A DNA stretch of 46,043 bases, taken from positions 1 through 46,043 of the forward strand of contig JBGPKK010000020.1 of the NCBI GenBank assembly GCA_041485905.1. The letters are read 5' to 3'. The notes under the pieces were generated by a model that was not told the origin of the DNA, made no database searches, and saw only the letters and a program-made list of their open reading frames with translations. Position 1 is the first letter of the stretch, and each line of letters starts with the position of its first letter. This DNA is from JAHFUI01 sp041485905 (GTDB taxonomy: Bacteria > Acidobacteriota > Vicinamibacteria > Vicinamibacterales > CAVVIG01). The position numbers were made by a program, and so were the translations under genes. Positions 23,879-32,392 of this stretch are shown here, piece by piece.

Positions 23879-23890
23879 CGTTTTTCCTCC

Positions 23891-24718
23891 TCAAAAGAAC
23901 TTGCGCGTCAGGTTAAAGCCTAGATACAGGGTCTCGGGCGCCCCGCCGCGCGCGAGTTGCCCGAACGTCGTGCTGAAGGTGTTCGCGAACGTCAACTGGA
24001 ACACGTGCGCGCCGACCCGCTTTTCGATCCCGAACCCGTATTCGACCTGGCCAGGCGCGTAGCCGGCGACTCGCGGCGACACTTCCCCCACCAGATACGC
24101 CGTCGACCCCATGCGCACGCGACCGCCAAGACCGACATACAGCGTATTCCGGTCGACGCCGATGGCCGCGGCCGAGTTGTGAACCCAGATCGGCGCGGCG
24201 TAGAGCGCGACGCTGTCCTGAATCTTACGCGAGACGACGACGCCTAATGCCGGTGCGTACCGCTCCCGAAAATTATTAGGCCCCTCGATGGACGCGAGCC
24301 CGGACACCGACAGTGGATTCGCGGCGCTCTGATGAATGGCGTCGTACTTTCCGTAGAGCTGGATCGTCTTGTCGAAGCTCGAGCGATACGCCGCTGCCTG
24401 GAGGTGCGTCGCGATCCCGAACCGGTACTCGAATCCGATCGTCGCGCCCTGATCGAGGCCAAAGAGGTTGCTGGCCTGGTCGCCGAACGAGCCCTGCCGA
24501 AGATTGCCGTTGAATCGATGCGTCAGGTGGAACGTGCCCCCATGCAGCGGCAGACGCAATGTGGTCGGAATGTTTACGACCGTGAAATCGGGCTCCGCCG
24601 GATCGAGCGCCCCATCGTCATCGCCGGCCGATTGCGCGAGCGCTGGCCTCGCGGCGGCCGCCATCAACACACATAGGAGAACGAGCGGCGCGCGCGAACG
24701 GGACAAGGGTCGGATCAC
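23891..24718 (-). CDS. DUF5777 beta-barrel protein
   Basis: About 275 residues. GTG 24718 is preferred over ATG 24730 because GGGAGG lies 5 nt before it; the ATG has no site. The signal peptide APLVLLCVLMAAAARPALAQ is followed by TLRLPLHGGTFHLTHRFNGN LRQGSFGDQASNLFGLDQGA TIGFEYRFG, the conserved start of DUF5777 outer-membrane proteins, and by alternating beta strands to the terminal LYLGFNLTRKFF, whose final Phe suits recognition by the Bam machinery. Function is unknown. First gene of the operon with the CHRD lipoprotein, which suggests an outer-membrane complex. Confidence 0.87.
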   Translation of the reverse strand: MIRPLSRSRAPLVLLCVLMAAAARPALAQSAGDDDGALDPAEPDFTVVNIPTTLRLPLHGGTFHLTHRFNGNLRQGSFGDQASNLFGLDQGATIGFEYRFGIATHLQAAAYRSSFDKTIQLYGKYDAIHQSAANPLSVSGLASIEGPNNFRERYAPALGVVVSRKIQDSVALYAAPIWVHNSAAAIGVDRNTLYVGLGGRVRMGSTAYLVGEVSPRVAGYAPGQVEYGFGIEKRVGAHVFQLTFANTFSTTFGQLARGGAPETLYLGFNLTRKFF

Positions 24719-24877
24719 GGGACCTCCCATAGCAAGTGTGGGACCGGCGTAACCTTCTGCACAATACGCCTTCAGGCGCGGTCGCGTTACTCGGAACGTA
24801 AGGCTTTACGCAGGTTGTCTGAAAAAGATCGGGGTCGATCCAATTGGATGAATGTAGGCCGGACCTTATGGCATGTC

Positions 24878-24901
24878 GGCCGGACCTTATTAGGTCCGGC
24901 C
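24878..24901. repeat. Perfect 10-bp palindrome, loop TATT
   Basis: GGCCGGACCT (24878-24887) pairs with AGGTCCGGCC (24892-24901). A truncated direct copy, GGCCGGACCTTATGGC, starts 20 bp earlier at 24858. It lies 13 bp after the stop of the DUF6526 gene on the minus strand. Confidence 0.7.
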
Positions 24902-24914
24902 ACACTCACGTCGA

Positions 24915-25346
24915 TTACGTGCGATCGAGATCAGGCCGCCAGTTCGTGATGGCGCGCTTGATCTGATCCCGGGTGAGCCGCTCGCGCTCCGCCCGATCGA
25001 GGAGGGCCGGCAACTCTTCGTCGGACGCGAAGCGGAGGGCGACGATCTGCGGCGTCGACAACCTTGAGAGGGCCGCCTGCTGCGGCGCCGACAGCAGCTG
25101 CGACGTGCGCACCTTCATCTCCAGCTTGATGATGCGGTCCTGGAGCCTCGTCGTATACGCGCGGCTGATGAGCAGCAGCACGATCACCGCGCAGATCAGG
25201 GCCGTGAACGAGACCTCGATCATCAGGACTTCCTTGACGTCGAGCGCCGCCAGGACGCACGCGACGATCGCGATCAGCACGAAGAGAAAGCCGATACCCG
25301 TCAGCTTCGGATTGTGGCGGTGGTTCGCGTAGGTCTGCGCAGCCAT
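24915..25346 (-). CDS. DUF6526 family membrane protein
   Basis: A 143-residue protein starting AAQTYANHRHNPKLTGIGFL, the recognisable DUF6526 opening. Two membrane helices follow (IGFLFVLIAIVACVLAALDV and SFTALICAVIVLLLISRAYT), then a soluble amphipathic part, TTRLQDRIIKLEMKVRTSQL, that may be coiled coil, and LSTPQIVALRFASDEELPAL LDRA. Function is unknown. GGAG stands 6-7 nt before the ATG, inside the tatC tail; the ATG is only 3 nt after the tatC stop, so the two are one operon. Confidence 0.8.
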   Translation of the reverse strand: MAAQTYANHRHNPKLTGIGFLFVLIAIVACVLAALDVKEVLMIEVSFTALICAVIVLLLISRAYTTRLQDRIIKLEMKVRTSQLLSAPQQAALSRLSTPQIVALRFASDEELPALLDRAERERLTRDQIKRAITNWRPDLDRT

Positions 25347-25349
25347 GTG

Positions 25350-26183
25350 TCACTCCTTTGATTCATCTGATTCGTCTGATTCGTCTGAATCGCCCGCGCG
25401 ACGCGCGACAGGTCCAACGATCCAGGCGATGATGATGCTGAGAACGTACAGGCCGATCATGGGAAGGGCGAAGATGGTCTGCGTCACCGCGTCCGGGCTC
25501 GGCGTGATGACCGCCGCGATGATGAAGATGATGAGAATGGCATATTTGAAATGGGCCCAGAGGAACCGCGCGCTGACGAGCCCCATCTTCGCCAGGAAGA
25601 ACACCACGGCGGGCATCTGGAACACGAGGCCCATGCCGAAGAGCATTTTGACGTACAGGCCGAACACGTCGTCCAGCCGCGGCATGAACGCCAGATTGCT
25701 CGAATTGAAGCTGCCGAAGAACGCCATCATCCAGTGGAACACGATGAAATGGTTGAACAGCGCGCCGCCGACAAACCCCGTGGTGGTCAGGAGGATGAAC
25801 GTCAGCGCGAACCGCTTCTGATGCAGGTACAGCGCCGGCGCGATGAGGCGCCAGACCTGATACATGATGAACGGCGCGGCAAAGACGATGCCTGCGATCA
25901 GGGCGATCTGGACGTAGGTCGAAAACGCTTCGCCCGGCTGCGTGTAAATCAGCTTGCTGCCCGGGGGAAGGACCGAGCGCATGGGGCGGAACACGAAATC
26001 GAAAATCGGATTGATGAACGAGAACGCGACGATCGTGCACACCCCGATCGCGATGCAGCAGTACACAATTCGCCGCCTGAGCTGCTCGAGGTGCGCGAGC
26101 ACCGAGAAGCCGATGCCTTCAGACAGGTCCGTGTCGGGGGAATCCTCAGCGTGATCCGATCGGCGGGCGAGGCGCAGTTTCAT
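25350..26183 (-). CDS. tatC: Twin-arginine translocase subunit TatC
   Basis: A 277-residue protein with six membrane helices. FSVLAHLEQLRRRIVYCCIA is the TatC signature (HLxELRxR variant) and PGEAFSTYVQIALIAGIVFA APFIMYQVWRLIAPALY is the conserved second block; FxxG...E and P residues are retained. TatC binds twin-arginine signals and forms the core of the folded-protein export channel; the PhoD protein at 7839-9365 is one likely client. No tatA/tatB is in the window. The C terminus DSDESDESDESKE comes from a 9-bp tandem repeat. TATAAT lies 11 nt before the ATG with no clear Shine-Dalgarno. Confidence 0.95.
   Translation of the reverse strand: MKLRLARRSDHAEDSPDTDLSEGIGFSVLAHLEQLRRRIVYCCIAIGVCTIVAFSFINPIFDFVFRPMRSVLPPGSKLIYTQPGEAFSTYVQIALIAGIVFAAPFIMYQVWRLIAPALYLHQKRFALTFILLTTTGFVGGALFNHFIVFHWMMAFFGSFNSSNLAFMPRLDDVFGLYVKMLFGMGLVFQMPAVVFFLAKMGLVSARFLWAHFKYAILIIFIIAAVITPSPDAVTQTIFALPMIGLYVLSIIIAWIVGPVARRAGDSDESDESDESKE
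25360..25392. repeat. 9-bp tandem repeat coding the acidic TatC tail
   Basis: GATTCATCT, GATTCGTCT, GATTCGTCT and a partial GAATCG follow one another. On the minus strand they encode repeated Asp-Glu-Ser. The frame is kept, so slippage would change only tail length. Confidence 0.75.
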
Positions 26184-26194
26184 CCGGTGTCTTC

Positions 26195-26200
26195 ATTATA
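26195..26200 (-). promoter_or_regulatory. -10 element of the tatC promoter
   Basis: A consensus TATAAT on the minus strand lies 11 nt before the tatC ATG. Transcription would start about 5 nt before the start codon, leaving almost no leader. No good -35 is seen at 16-18 bp. Confidence 0.5.
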
Positions 26201-26224
26201 GTGGGCGCTCGTCGGTCTCTCGAC

Positions 26225-26303
26225 ATTGCAGACTTCAGAGTGCAGATTGAAGATTGATTGCAGATTGATGTACTGAATCTGAAGTCTTCAATCTGAAATC
26301 TGC
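26225..26303. repeat. GCAGATTGAAGATTG-type inverted repeat between tetR and tatC genes
   Basis: TGCAGATTGAAGATTGA (26241-26257) faces TCTTCAATCTGAAATCTGCA (26284-26303), and extra GCAGA(C/T)T words lie at 26228 and 26260. The arms can form a stem with one bulge. The element sits between the end of the TetR gene and the start of tatC, where it could terminate the efflux operon. Confidence 0.6.
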
Positions 26304-26307
26304 ACGT

Positions 26308-26949
26308 TCACGACGTCGTAGCGCGAATGCCGGCCAGCGAGAACGTCGCGATGTGCTCGGCCAGCGCGGTCATCGCGGCCGGGGTTCTCGTGAAATCCGG
26401 GTACAGCCGTTCGCTCAGCGGATTGAGAATCAGCGCCACGCACTGCGCCTGAATGCTGTAGGCGCAGCGCGTCGCGCGCCGGTCCTCAACGGAACACCCG
26501 AGCAGTTCGGCCACCAGCCCACCGAGGTACGCCAGGCGCGGGCGTATCACCTGCTCGACGACGAGGTCGAGGGCAGGCGTCGGGTCGGCCAGTTCGCGAG
26601 ACATGAGCTGGTGAATCCATGAATCGCGCGGGAATCCGACGATCTGGTGAATGTAGACGCGAATGTACGCGCGCAGTTTCTCGTCGGCCGTGCCGCCTTC
26701 GCCGGCCTTCCGCGCCGCGTCGCTCGTGGCCCGCATCGACGTCACCGCGGCCTGCAGCACCTCGCGATACAGCCCGAGCTTGTCGCCGAAGTGATAGTTG
26801 ACGGCAGCCACGTTGGCGCGGGCGGCCCGGCAGATCTCCCGCACGGTCACCCGCTTGAAGCCGCGCTGGGCGAAGAGACGGGCCGCGGCGGCAATCAGCC
26901 GCTCGCGGGTTGCGCGATCTCGCGCCCGGGTGACCTTGATAGGCCTCAC
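26308..26949 (-). CDS. TetR-family transcriptional regulator
   Basis: 213 residues from GTG 26949; this start overlaps the permease stop (GTGA), and longer extensions of the frame run antisense-like through the permease. The HTH is in RERLIAAAARLFAQRGFKRV TVREICRAARANVAAVNYHF GDKLGLYREVL (about 12-62), and the C-terminal part (IVGFPRDSWIHQLMSRELAD PTPALD) is the CecR/YbiH-like ligand-binding domain. It is the last gene of the HlyD-ABC-ABC operon, which it most likely represses through the inverted repeat at 30134-30168. CecR/YbiH-type regulators are frequently tied to HlyD/ABC drug exporters of this order. Confidence 0.9.
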   Translation of the reverse strand: MRPIKVTRARDRATRERLIAAAARLFAQRGFKRVTVREICRAARANVAAVNYHFGDKLGLYREVLQAAVTSMRATSDAARKAGEGGTADEKLRAYIRVYIHQIVGFPRDSWIHQLMSRELADPTPALDLVVEQVIRPRLAYLGGLVAELLGCSVEDRRATRCAYSIQAQCVALILNPLSERLYPDFTRTPAAMTALAEHIATFSLAGIRATTS

Positions 26950-28058
26950 AGCGTGCGCTTGAACAGCAGCGTCGCCGCCGTCATCGCGATGACTGAAAAC
27001 GCGAGAAGGTACAGCAGATCGCCTCCAATCGCGCCGACGCCGGTGTCCTTCAGCAGCAGGTTCTTGAGGGCGTGAACGGCATAGGTGAACGGATCCACGA
27101 CCGCGATTGCCTGCATCCACGGCGGAAACCCCTGCTGCGGGTACACCGCGCCGCTGGGAAAGTACAGCACCGTGTTCAACACGCCGAAGATCGCGCGCGG
27201 CAGCAGCGGATCGGTGACGCGCACCATGATGAGAAACATCAGGCTGATGAGCGCGAACGCCGTCACGATAATGACGAGCTCGAGCCGCAGCAGACGCATC
27301 GGATCGAACGGATTCGGCACACCCGCAATCAGCGATCCGACAACCATGATCGTCGTGCCGGAGAGGACCGCTTTGATCGTGCCGGAGACGTTGAAGCCCG
27401 CAATGAGCTCGAACTTCGTGATCGGCGTGACCAGATAGCCCTCGTGCAGTCCGCGCGATTTATCGTCGATGTAGATGATGCCGCCGCCGATCATCACCAT
27501 CATGAAAATCGACATCACAATCGAGCCGGGCAACAGGTACTGGATGTACGGCACGTACGGATAGACCTCGACGACGTCGAGGGTGGCCTGCCCCGCCACG
27601 CGTGGACCGTTCGCCGGCTGGTTGAGCGCGGCGATCATGCTGCCCATCGATCCCACGAGCGTCGCGGACGCGAAATTGTCCGTGTTGTCTTCGATGAGCG
27701 CCACGCGCGGCTGGTTCCGCTCGAGCACGCGGCGCGAGAACTCGGGCGGAATCGTCAGCACGCCGTTGATGCGTCCGTTGCGCAGGTCCGCGAGCGCCTG
27801 GCCCTGGTCCGCGTAGTCGATCGTGTCGAACGTCCGCGCGCCGGCCGCCACCGCCCCTGACAGCTCGCGGATCTTCACCGCGGGCAGTCCGTGGTCCTGG
27901 TCGACGATCCCGACTTTCAAGTGCTTCACGTTGCCGCCAAACGCGTAGCCCAGCACGACGAGCTGCATGATCGGCATGATCATCGACATGACGATCAGCG
28001 TCGGGCTGCGGCGGAAGCGGCGCAGCTCGCGTTCGATGATGGCCAGGGCTCTATGCAC
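26946..28058 (-). CDS. ABC-2 type permease (YhhJ/YbhR-like)
   Basis: 370 residues. One N-terminal helix (PTLIVMSMIMPIMQLVVLGY), a large external domain (about 45-175, with VGIVDQDHGL and IPPEFSRRVLERNQP), then five helices, including IVMSIFMMVMIGGGIIYIDD KSRGLHEGYLVTPITKFELI, the conserved coupling loop of ABC-2 exporters. The last helix ends in LLFKRTL. It is the membrane subunit of the exporter formed with the ATPase at 28086-29078; the HlyD protein would link it across the periplasm. Overlaps the TetR gene by 4 bp. Confidence 0.92.
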   Translation of the reverse strand: MHRALAIIERELRRFRRSPTLIVMSMIMPIMQLVVLGYAFGGNVKHLKVGIVDQDHGLPAVKIRELSGAVAAGARTFDTIDYADQGQALADLRNGRINGVLTIPPEFSRRVLERNQPRVALIEDNTDNFASATLVGSMGSMIAALNQPANGPRVAGQATLDVVEVYPYVPYIQYLLPGSIVMSIFMMVMIGGGIIYIDDKSRGLHEGYLVTPITKFELIAGFNVSGTIKAVLSGTTIMVVGSLIAGVPNPFDPMRLLRLELVIIVTAFALISLMFLIMVRVTDPLLPRAIFGVLNTVLYFPSGAVYPQQGFPPWMQAIAVVDPFTYAVHALKNLLLKDTGVGAIGGDLLYLLAFSVIAMTAATLLFKRTL

Positions 28059-28085
28059 GGTCAGGGGGTCCGCATGTTGCGCGCG

Positions 28086-29078
28086 TTACTTTCTTCGAAG
28101 CATGAACGGGCTGTCCTGCGCTGACGGCTCCTGCAGCGCGTCGCGCAGCCCGCGGCCGGTGTAGTGCACGAACACATCGTCGAGGGTGGTGCTCTGCACC
28201 GACAACGAGTGGACCGGCACGCCCGATTGGGCGGCGGTCTCCATGAGTGCCATGGTCGTCGCCGGGCCGTTGCGCGACGCAATGCGAAACATGTGATCGT
28301 GGCCGGTCACGCCTTCCACGTCAGGCAGCGCTTCCAGGGTCCGGGTCCACGCATCGGGCTCGGATCCGAAGCTCACTTCCAGAACGTTGCGGCCGGGCAC
28401 CGACGCCTTGAGCTTCATCGGCGAGTCGAGCGCTTTGAGCTCGCCGTGATCGACGATGGCGATCCGGTCGCAGAGCTTGTCGGCTTCGTCCATGTAATGG
28501 GTCGTCAGCAGGATCGTCAGATCGCGCTCAGATTTGATCTTCAGAAGCATCTCCCAGACCGCCACGCGCGAGACCGGGTCCAGGCCCGTCGTCGGCTCGT
28601 CGAGAAAAAAAACGCGCGGCTCGTGGACCAGGCCGCGCGCGATCTCCACGCGGCGCCGCATGCCGCCCGACAGGTTTTTGACCGGCTTGTCGGCCCACTG
28701 CAGGAGCTGCACCGATTCCAGCAAATCGTGAATGAGCCGCGTGCGCTTCTCGCGCGGCACGCCGTACAGCTTGGCGTAGATGACCAGGTTCTCCCTGACA
28801 CTCAGCTCGAGATCGCTTGTCGTCGCCTGTGGGATGACGCCGATCGACTTCCGCACGCCGTCGGCGTCGGTCACCACGTTGAAGCCGTTGACGAGGGCGG
28901 TGCCGGAGGTCGGCGGGAGCAGGGTCGTGAGCATGCGAATGAGCGTCGACTTGCCGGCGCCGTTTGGTCCGAGCAGACCGAAGATCTCGCCGGCTTCGAC
29001 CGCGAACGTGATGCCGTTCACGGCCGTGAAGTCGCCGAACTTCTTGACGACATTTCGAACGTCGATCGCGTTCATCAC
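28086..29078 (-). CDS. ABC transporter ATPase (DrrA/YbhF-like)
   Basis: 330 residues. Walker A GPNGAGKS (37-44), Q-loop in VIPQATTSDLELSVRENL, signature LSGGM (136-140), Walker B VFFLDEP (156-162), D-loop TGLD and H-loop THYMDEADKL are all intact. The C-terminal 90 residues (LKASVPGRNVLEVSFGSEPD) form the DrrA-type extension. MMNA start: the first ATG overlaps the HlyD stop (ATGA), so translation is coupled. With the permease it forms an exporter of DrrAB/YbhFSR type; drug or lipid efflux is plausible. Confidence 0.93.
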   Translation of the reverse strand: MMNAIDVRNVVKKFGDFTAVNGITFAVEAGEIFGLLGPNGAGKSTLIRMLTTLLPPTSGTALVNGFNVVTDADGVRKSIGVIPQATTSDLELSVRENLVIYAKLYGVPREKRTRLIHDLLESVQLLQWADKPVKNLSGGMRRRVEIARGLVHEPRVFFLDEPTTGLDPVSRVAVWEMLLKIKSERDLTILLTTHYMDEADKLCDRIAIVDHGELKALDSPMKLKASVPGRNVLEVSFGSEPDAWTRTLEALPDVEGVTGHDHMFRIASRNGPATTMALMETAAQSGVPVHSLSVQSTTLDDVFVHYTGRGLRDALQEPSAQDSPFMLRRK

Positions 29079-30121
29079 CGAATGGGCAACAACACGTAGG
29101 CCGTCATGCCGACGGCGAGCCGGCGGTCGCGATTGTCGACGCGGATCCGGATCTCGAAGGTCTTGATGTCCCGCTTCGTACGGCTGACGTCGCGCTGGGT
29201 GGCGAACCCCGCATCGACACCACGATTAAACACCACGCCCTGCCGCTCTTCGCCTGACGGGAGACGCACGGTGAGATGCTCGCCGATGGGGACCCGGTCG
29301 ATGTAGCTCTCCTCGACGTCGGCCCGTACCCACAAATCGTCGGGGTTGATCAGCGTCACGATCGGCTGCCCCGGGTTCACGAATTCGCCGACCCGCACGG
29401 CGCGGACGTCCACGACGCCGTCCATGGGCGCGTGGATTTCCGTGTAGGCCAGCCGCACGTCGGCCCGGGCGCGCTGGGCGTTGGCCGCCGCCTGCTGGTG
29501 TTCATTGGCCTGCAATTGACTGCGCCTGATTGAGACCTGCTCGGCGTTGGCGCGCGCCAGCGCGACGGCCGACCGCTGCGCCTCGACCTGCTTCTTGAGC
29601 GACGCCACGCGCGCTCTGGCCGCGTCGTACGCGTTTTTGGCCTGCTCGTACTGCTCCACCGGCGCGATGCCCTGGCTCGACATCTTCTGCATGCGCTCGG
29701 CGCTCTGTCTCGCGCTCTCGAGGTCGGCTTCGGCGGCGGTCTGCTGCGATTCGGCCGACGCGAGGGTGGCCTCGGCCTGCCGAATCTGGTCGCCCGTCTG
29801 CCGCTCCTGAAAGCGCAGCGCCGCCTCGCTTTCCTTCACCTGCGAACTGACGCCTTCCGCGCTGTACGTGTAGTACGCCCTCTCTTGCCGCAGTTCATCG
29901 GGCCTGATGACGGCGATGAGTTGATCCCGCTTCACCGGGTCGCCCTCCGTCACCAGGAGCTGGGAGATCTGTCCGGCGATCTGCGGACTGACGATGACGT
30001 CGTTGGTGGTGACGATGCCGGTCAGCACGAGAACCGCCGGCGTCTTTCGGAGATAGAGGTAGGCGCCGCCCGCGGCAACGAGCAGAACGAGAATCACGAC
30101 GGGCGCGGGTTTGCGTGTCAA
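29075..30121 (-). CDS. HlyD-family efflux adaptor protein
   Basis: 348 residues from TTG 30121; an in-frame stop not far upstream rules out longer forms. One N-terminal membrane helix (VVILVLLVAAGGAYLYLR), the lipoyl half-motif VLTGIVTTNDVIVSPQIAGQ, a long coiled-coil hairpin with heptads (about 90-215, for example AEATLASAESQQTAAEADLE), the second lipoyl half (YTEIHAPMDGVVDVRAVRVG) and a beta-barrel domain (LWVRADVEESYIDRV) are seen in order. This is the EmrA/YbhG-type periplasmic adaptor. First gene of the four-gene efflux operon; the promoter and operator lie at 30134-30175. Confidence 0.93.
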   Translation of the reverse strand: MTRKPAPVVILVLLVAAGGAYLYLRKTPAVLVLTGIVTTNDVIVSPQIAGQISQLLVTEGDPVKRDQLIAVIRPDELRQERAYYTYSAEGVSSQVKESEAALRFQERQTGDQIRQAEATLASAESQQTAAEADLESARQSAERMQKMSSQGIAPVEQYEQAKNAYDAARARVASLKKQVEAQRSAVALARANAEQVSIRRSQLQANEHQQAAANAQRARADVRLAYTEIHAPMDGVVDVRAVRVGEFVNPGQPIVTLINPDDLWVRADVEESYIDRVPIGEHLTVRLPSGEERQGVVFNRGVDAGFATQRDVSRTKRDIKTFEIRIRVDNRDRRLAVGMTAYVLLPIR

Positions 30122-30133
30122 TCTGTCGTGGGC

Positions 30134-30175
30134 CGGTCAAACACATGTATAAAACACTTGTTTGACCGCCGTCAA
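30134..30175 (-). promoter_or_regulatory. Efflux operon promoter with 10-bp inverted-repeat operator
   Basis: CGGTCAAACA (30134-30143) and TGTTTGACCG (30159-30168) are a perfect 10-bp inverted repeat with a 15-bp spacer. On the minus strand TTGACG (30175-30170) and TATACA (30151-30146) form a promoter with 18-bp spacing, so the operator fills the space between and over the -10. Binding of the TetR protein encoded at the end of the operon would block it. Confidence 0.72.
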
Positions 30176-30207
30176 CTCCGGCGGGGCGGCCTCACTCGCC
30201 ACGGACA

Positions 30208-30225
30208 GTCGGGCTAAAGCCGGAC
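30208..30225. repeat. Imperfect short palindrome, loop TAAA
   Basis: GTCGGGC and GCCGGAC flank TAAA with one G-G mismatch. It resembles the perfect 7-bp form at 13345-13362 and lies between the divergent HlyD and histidine-kinase genes. Confidence 0.45.
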
Positions 30226-30293
30226 ACTGGGAGGCTTTGTGGCGCCGGCCGCAGCCAGAGACAGCACGGGCCTCGCGGTATACTGGCCGTGTT

Positions 30294-32108
30294 TTGTTCC
30301 GGGATCTGCCTTCAAGGGCGCGCTGGTACATCACCGCCATCATCGTACTGGGCGCGGCCACGTTCGTTCTTCTGCTGCCCCGCGTCACGTTCACGCCTGT
30401 CCTGCCGCTGCTTCTTCTCGTCGTCCTCGGGTCGCTGATGTCCGCGTTCAAGGTCCAGTTTCCCATCGCCAGCGGCTCGAACATGTCGGTCTCCTACGTG
30501 GTCGACATCGCGGCGCTGATTCTGCGCGGGCCCCACGCGACCATGATCGTGGGGGCCTTCAACGGATGGACCCAGTCGACCTTCAACGTCAAGGAACGGA
30601 ACCCGACGTACCGAACGCTCTTCAACATGTCGATTCTCGTGTTGACGGTCCAGGCGTCTGGGCAGGTATTCCAGCGGCTCGGCGGATCGGCGACGGCCTC
30701 CCCGGCCGCGATGCTCATCCCGATCTTCGGCATGGCGCTGACGTACTTCGTCGTCAACACGGTGCCGATCGCGATCGCGATTGGCTTCACGACCAATCAG
30801 AACGCGTGGCATATCTGGAAGAGCGATTTCGCCTCCAGTGCGCCGAGCTATCTTCTGGGGGCTGTGGCCGCGGCCGTCGTCCTCGCGGTCACGAACACGT
30901 CCGGGTACTGGCTCGCGCTTCTACTGATCGCCGGGCCGCTGTATCTGACGTACAGGATCTATCGCACGGGCGTCGAGGTCGAAGCGCGCCAGGGCGCCAT
31001 CCTCGAAGCGGCGCACGACGCCATCCTCACGATCGATCAGCACCTGGACATCCGCGAATTCAACCCGGCGGCCGAGCAGATGTTCGGGTACTCGCGCATG
31101 GACATTCTGGGAAGAAACGTGGCGCTGCTGCTGCCGCCCGACGATCGTGCGCCCCAACTGTCGGCGTTCAGCCGCTATCTCACGACTGGCGACGGTCCTC
31201 TCGCGCGCCGCCGGCTCGAGCTCACCGGCATGAAGGCCGACGGCACGGAGTTCCCCGTCGAATTGACGGTCGCGCGTCTGGGCGCCGACAGCCGCGCGAT
31301 CATCACCGGTTTCGTCCGCGACATCACAGAGCGGCGGCTCCTTGAAGAACAGCTCAGACAGTCTCAGAAGCTCGAAGCCATCGGACGCCTGGCGAGCGGC
31401 GTCGCGCACGATTTCAACAACATCCTGATGAGCATCATGGGGGCGGCCGATCTGCTGCTGATGCAGATCCACCACAACGACGATGCGCGGGACGAAGCAT
31501 CGGAGATCAAACGATCGGTCCAGCGCGGCGCCAGCCTCACCCGGCAGCTGCTCGCGTTCAGCCACCGTCAGGCGACACGGCCGCAGATGCTGGCGGTGGG
31601 CGACGTGGTGGGCGGCATGGACACCATGCTCCGGCGGCTCATCGGTCCGGAGATCGATTTCGAGATCGTCTGCCAGGCCGAGCCGCCGAGAGTGCGGGCC
31701 GATCCGTCGCAGCTCGAACAGGTCGTGCTCAACCTCGTCATCAACTCGCGCGATGCGATGCCCGATGGCGGGCGACTGACCGTCAAGGTCGACAACGTGG
31801 AACTGGATGAGGTGGCGGCGGTCGCGCTGGTGGAAGGACGCGCCGGGCGGTATGCGCGGTTGAGCGTGAGCGACACCGGCATGGGTATCGACGAGCAGAC
31901 ACGGGCCAAACTCTTCGAACCGTTTTTCACGACGAAGGAGCAGGGAAAAGGCACCGGCCTCGGACTGTCGATCGTGTACGGCATCGTGAAACAGAGCGGC
32001 GGGTACATCAACGTGATCAGCGAACGGGGCCGCGGCGCCACGTTCGTCATCTATCTGCCGGCCGCCGCCGCCGCCATGATGCAACCGCAAACGCCTGCCG
32101 CCGTTTAG
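30294..32108 (+). CDS. Membrane-bound PAS sensor histidine kinase
   Basis: About 604 residues from TTG 30294; the frame stays open up to 30162, so the start is uncertain. TTG 30294 is preferred because a TATACT lies 9 nt before it and the region from it begins the membrane domain. About seven to eight helices (WYITAIIVLGAATFVLLLPR ... YWLALLLIAGPLYLTYRIYR) resemble a MASE-type sensory domain. A PAS domain follows (ILEAAHDAILTIDQHLDIRE FNPAAEQMFGYS), then the H-box GRLASGVAHDFNNIL, the N-box LNLVINSRDAMPDGG, and the G-boxes SDTGMGID and GKGTGLGLSIVYGI. It has no receiver domain and no response regulator next to it, so it is an orphan kinase. Confidence 0.88.
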   Translation: MFRDLPSRARWYITAIIVLGAATFVLLLPRVTFTPVLPLLLLVVLGSLMSAFKVQFPIASGSNMSVSYVVDIAALILRGPHATMIVGAFNGWTQSTFNVKERNPTYRTLFNMSILVLTVQASGQVFQRLGGSATASPAAMLIPIFGMALTYFVVNTVPIAIAIGFTTNQNAWHIWKSDFASSAPSYLLGAVAAAVVLAVTNTSGYWLALLLIAGPLYLTYRIYRTGVEVEARQGAILEAAHDAILTIDQHLDIREFNPAAEQMFGYSRMDILGRNVALLLPPDDRAPQLSAFSRYLTTGDGPLARRRLELTGMKADGTEFPVELTVARLGADSRAIITGFVRDITERRLLEEQLRQSQKLEAIGRLASGVAHDFNNILMSIMGAADLLLMQIHHNDDARDEASEIKRSVQRGASLTRQLLAFSHRQATRPQMLAVGDVVGGMDTMLRRLIGPEIDFEIVCQAEPPRVRADPSQLEQVVLNLVINSRDAMPDGGRLTVKVDNVELDEVAAVALVEGRAGRYARLSVSDTGMGIDEQTRAKLFEPFFTTKEQGKGTGLGLSIVYGIVKQSGGYINVISERGRGATFVIYLPAAAAAMMQPQTPAAV

Positions 32109-32202
32109 TGTGTGTGTGCGACCAACAATCCATTTTCGGTAAATAGTTCCACGCCTATTTTCTATTGCGGGGCGCGGCTCGGAAACCGCTGTTCGTGCGT
32201 CG

Positions 32203-32367
32203 TTAATGCGGCCGGACGAGGCCGAGCACGCTGCGCAGGCCGTTGAGGTTTTGAATCATCGTCGCGATCAACGAGGCGTTCCCGCCGTCGCGCGGAAACA
32301 CCTGCCCCACCGCGGTCTCGAGTCGGCTAATCAGCTCTTCGGCTTTCTGACGTTCCTGATCCGTCAC
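32203..32367 (-). CDS. Small hypothetical protein, 54 residues
   Basis: From GTG 32367 with AAGGAG 9 nt upstream, the minus strand encodes TDQERQKAEELISRLETAVG QVFPRDGGNASLIATMIQNL NGLRSVLGLVRPH. It is predicted mostly helical (two amphipathic helices separated by FPRDGG). I know no family for it. It starts 25 bp after the MFS transporter gene ends on the same strand, so it is probably its partner in one transcript. A good Shine-Dalgarno and an intact frame argue that it is real. Confidence 0.6.
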   Translation of the reverse strand: MTDQERQKAEELISRLETAVGQVFPRDGGNASLIATMIQNLNGLRSVLGLVRPH

Positions 32368-32392
32368 GGTGAATCTCCTTATGGTGCCGATG

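Noticed and set aside
26950..27120. A longer TetR protein starting at 27120
   Set aside because: The extra residues are encoded opposite sense codons of the permease in another frame and are Arg-rich; the GTG at 26949 gives the usual TetR length and a 4-bp overlap.
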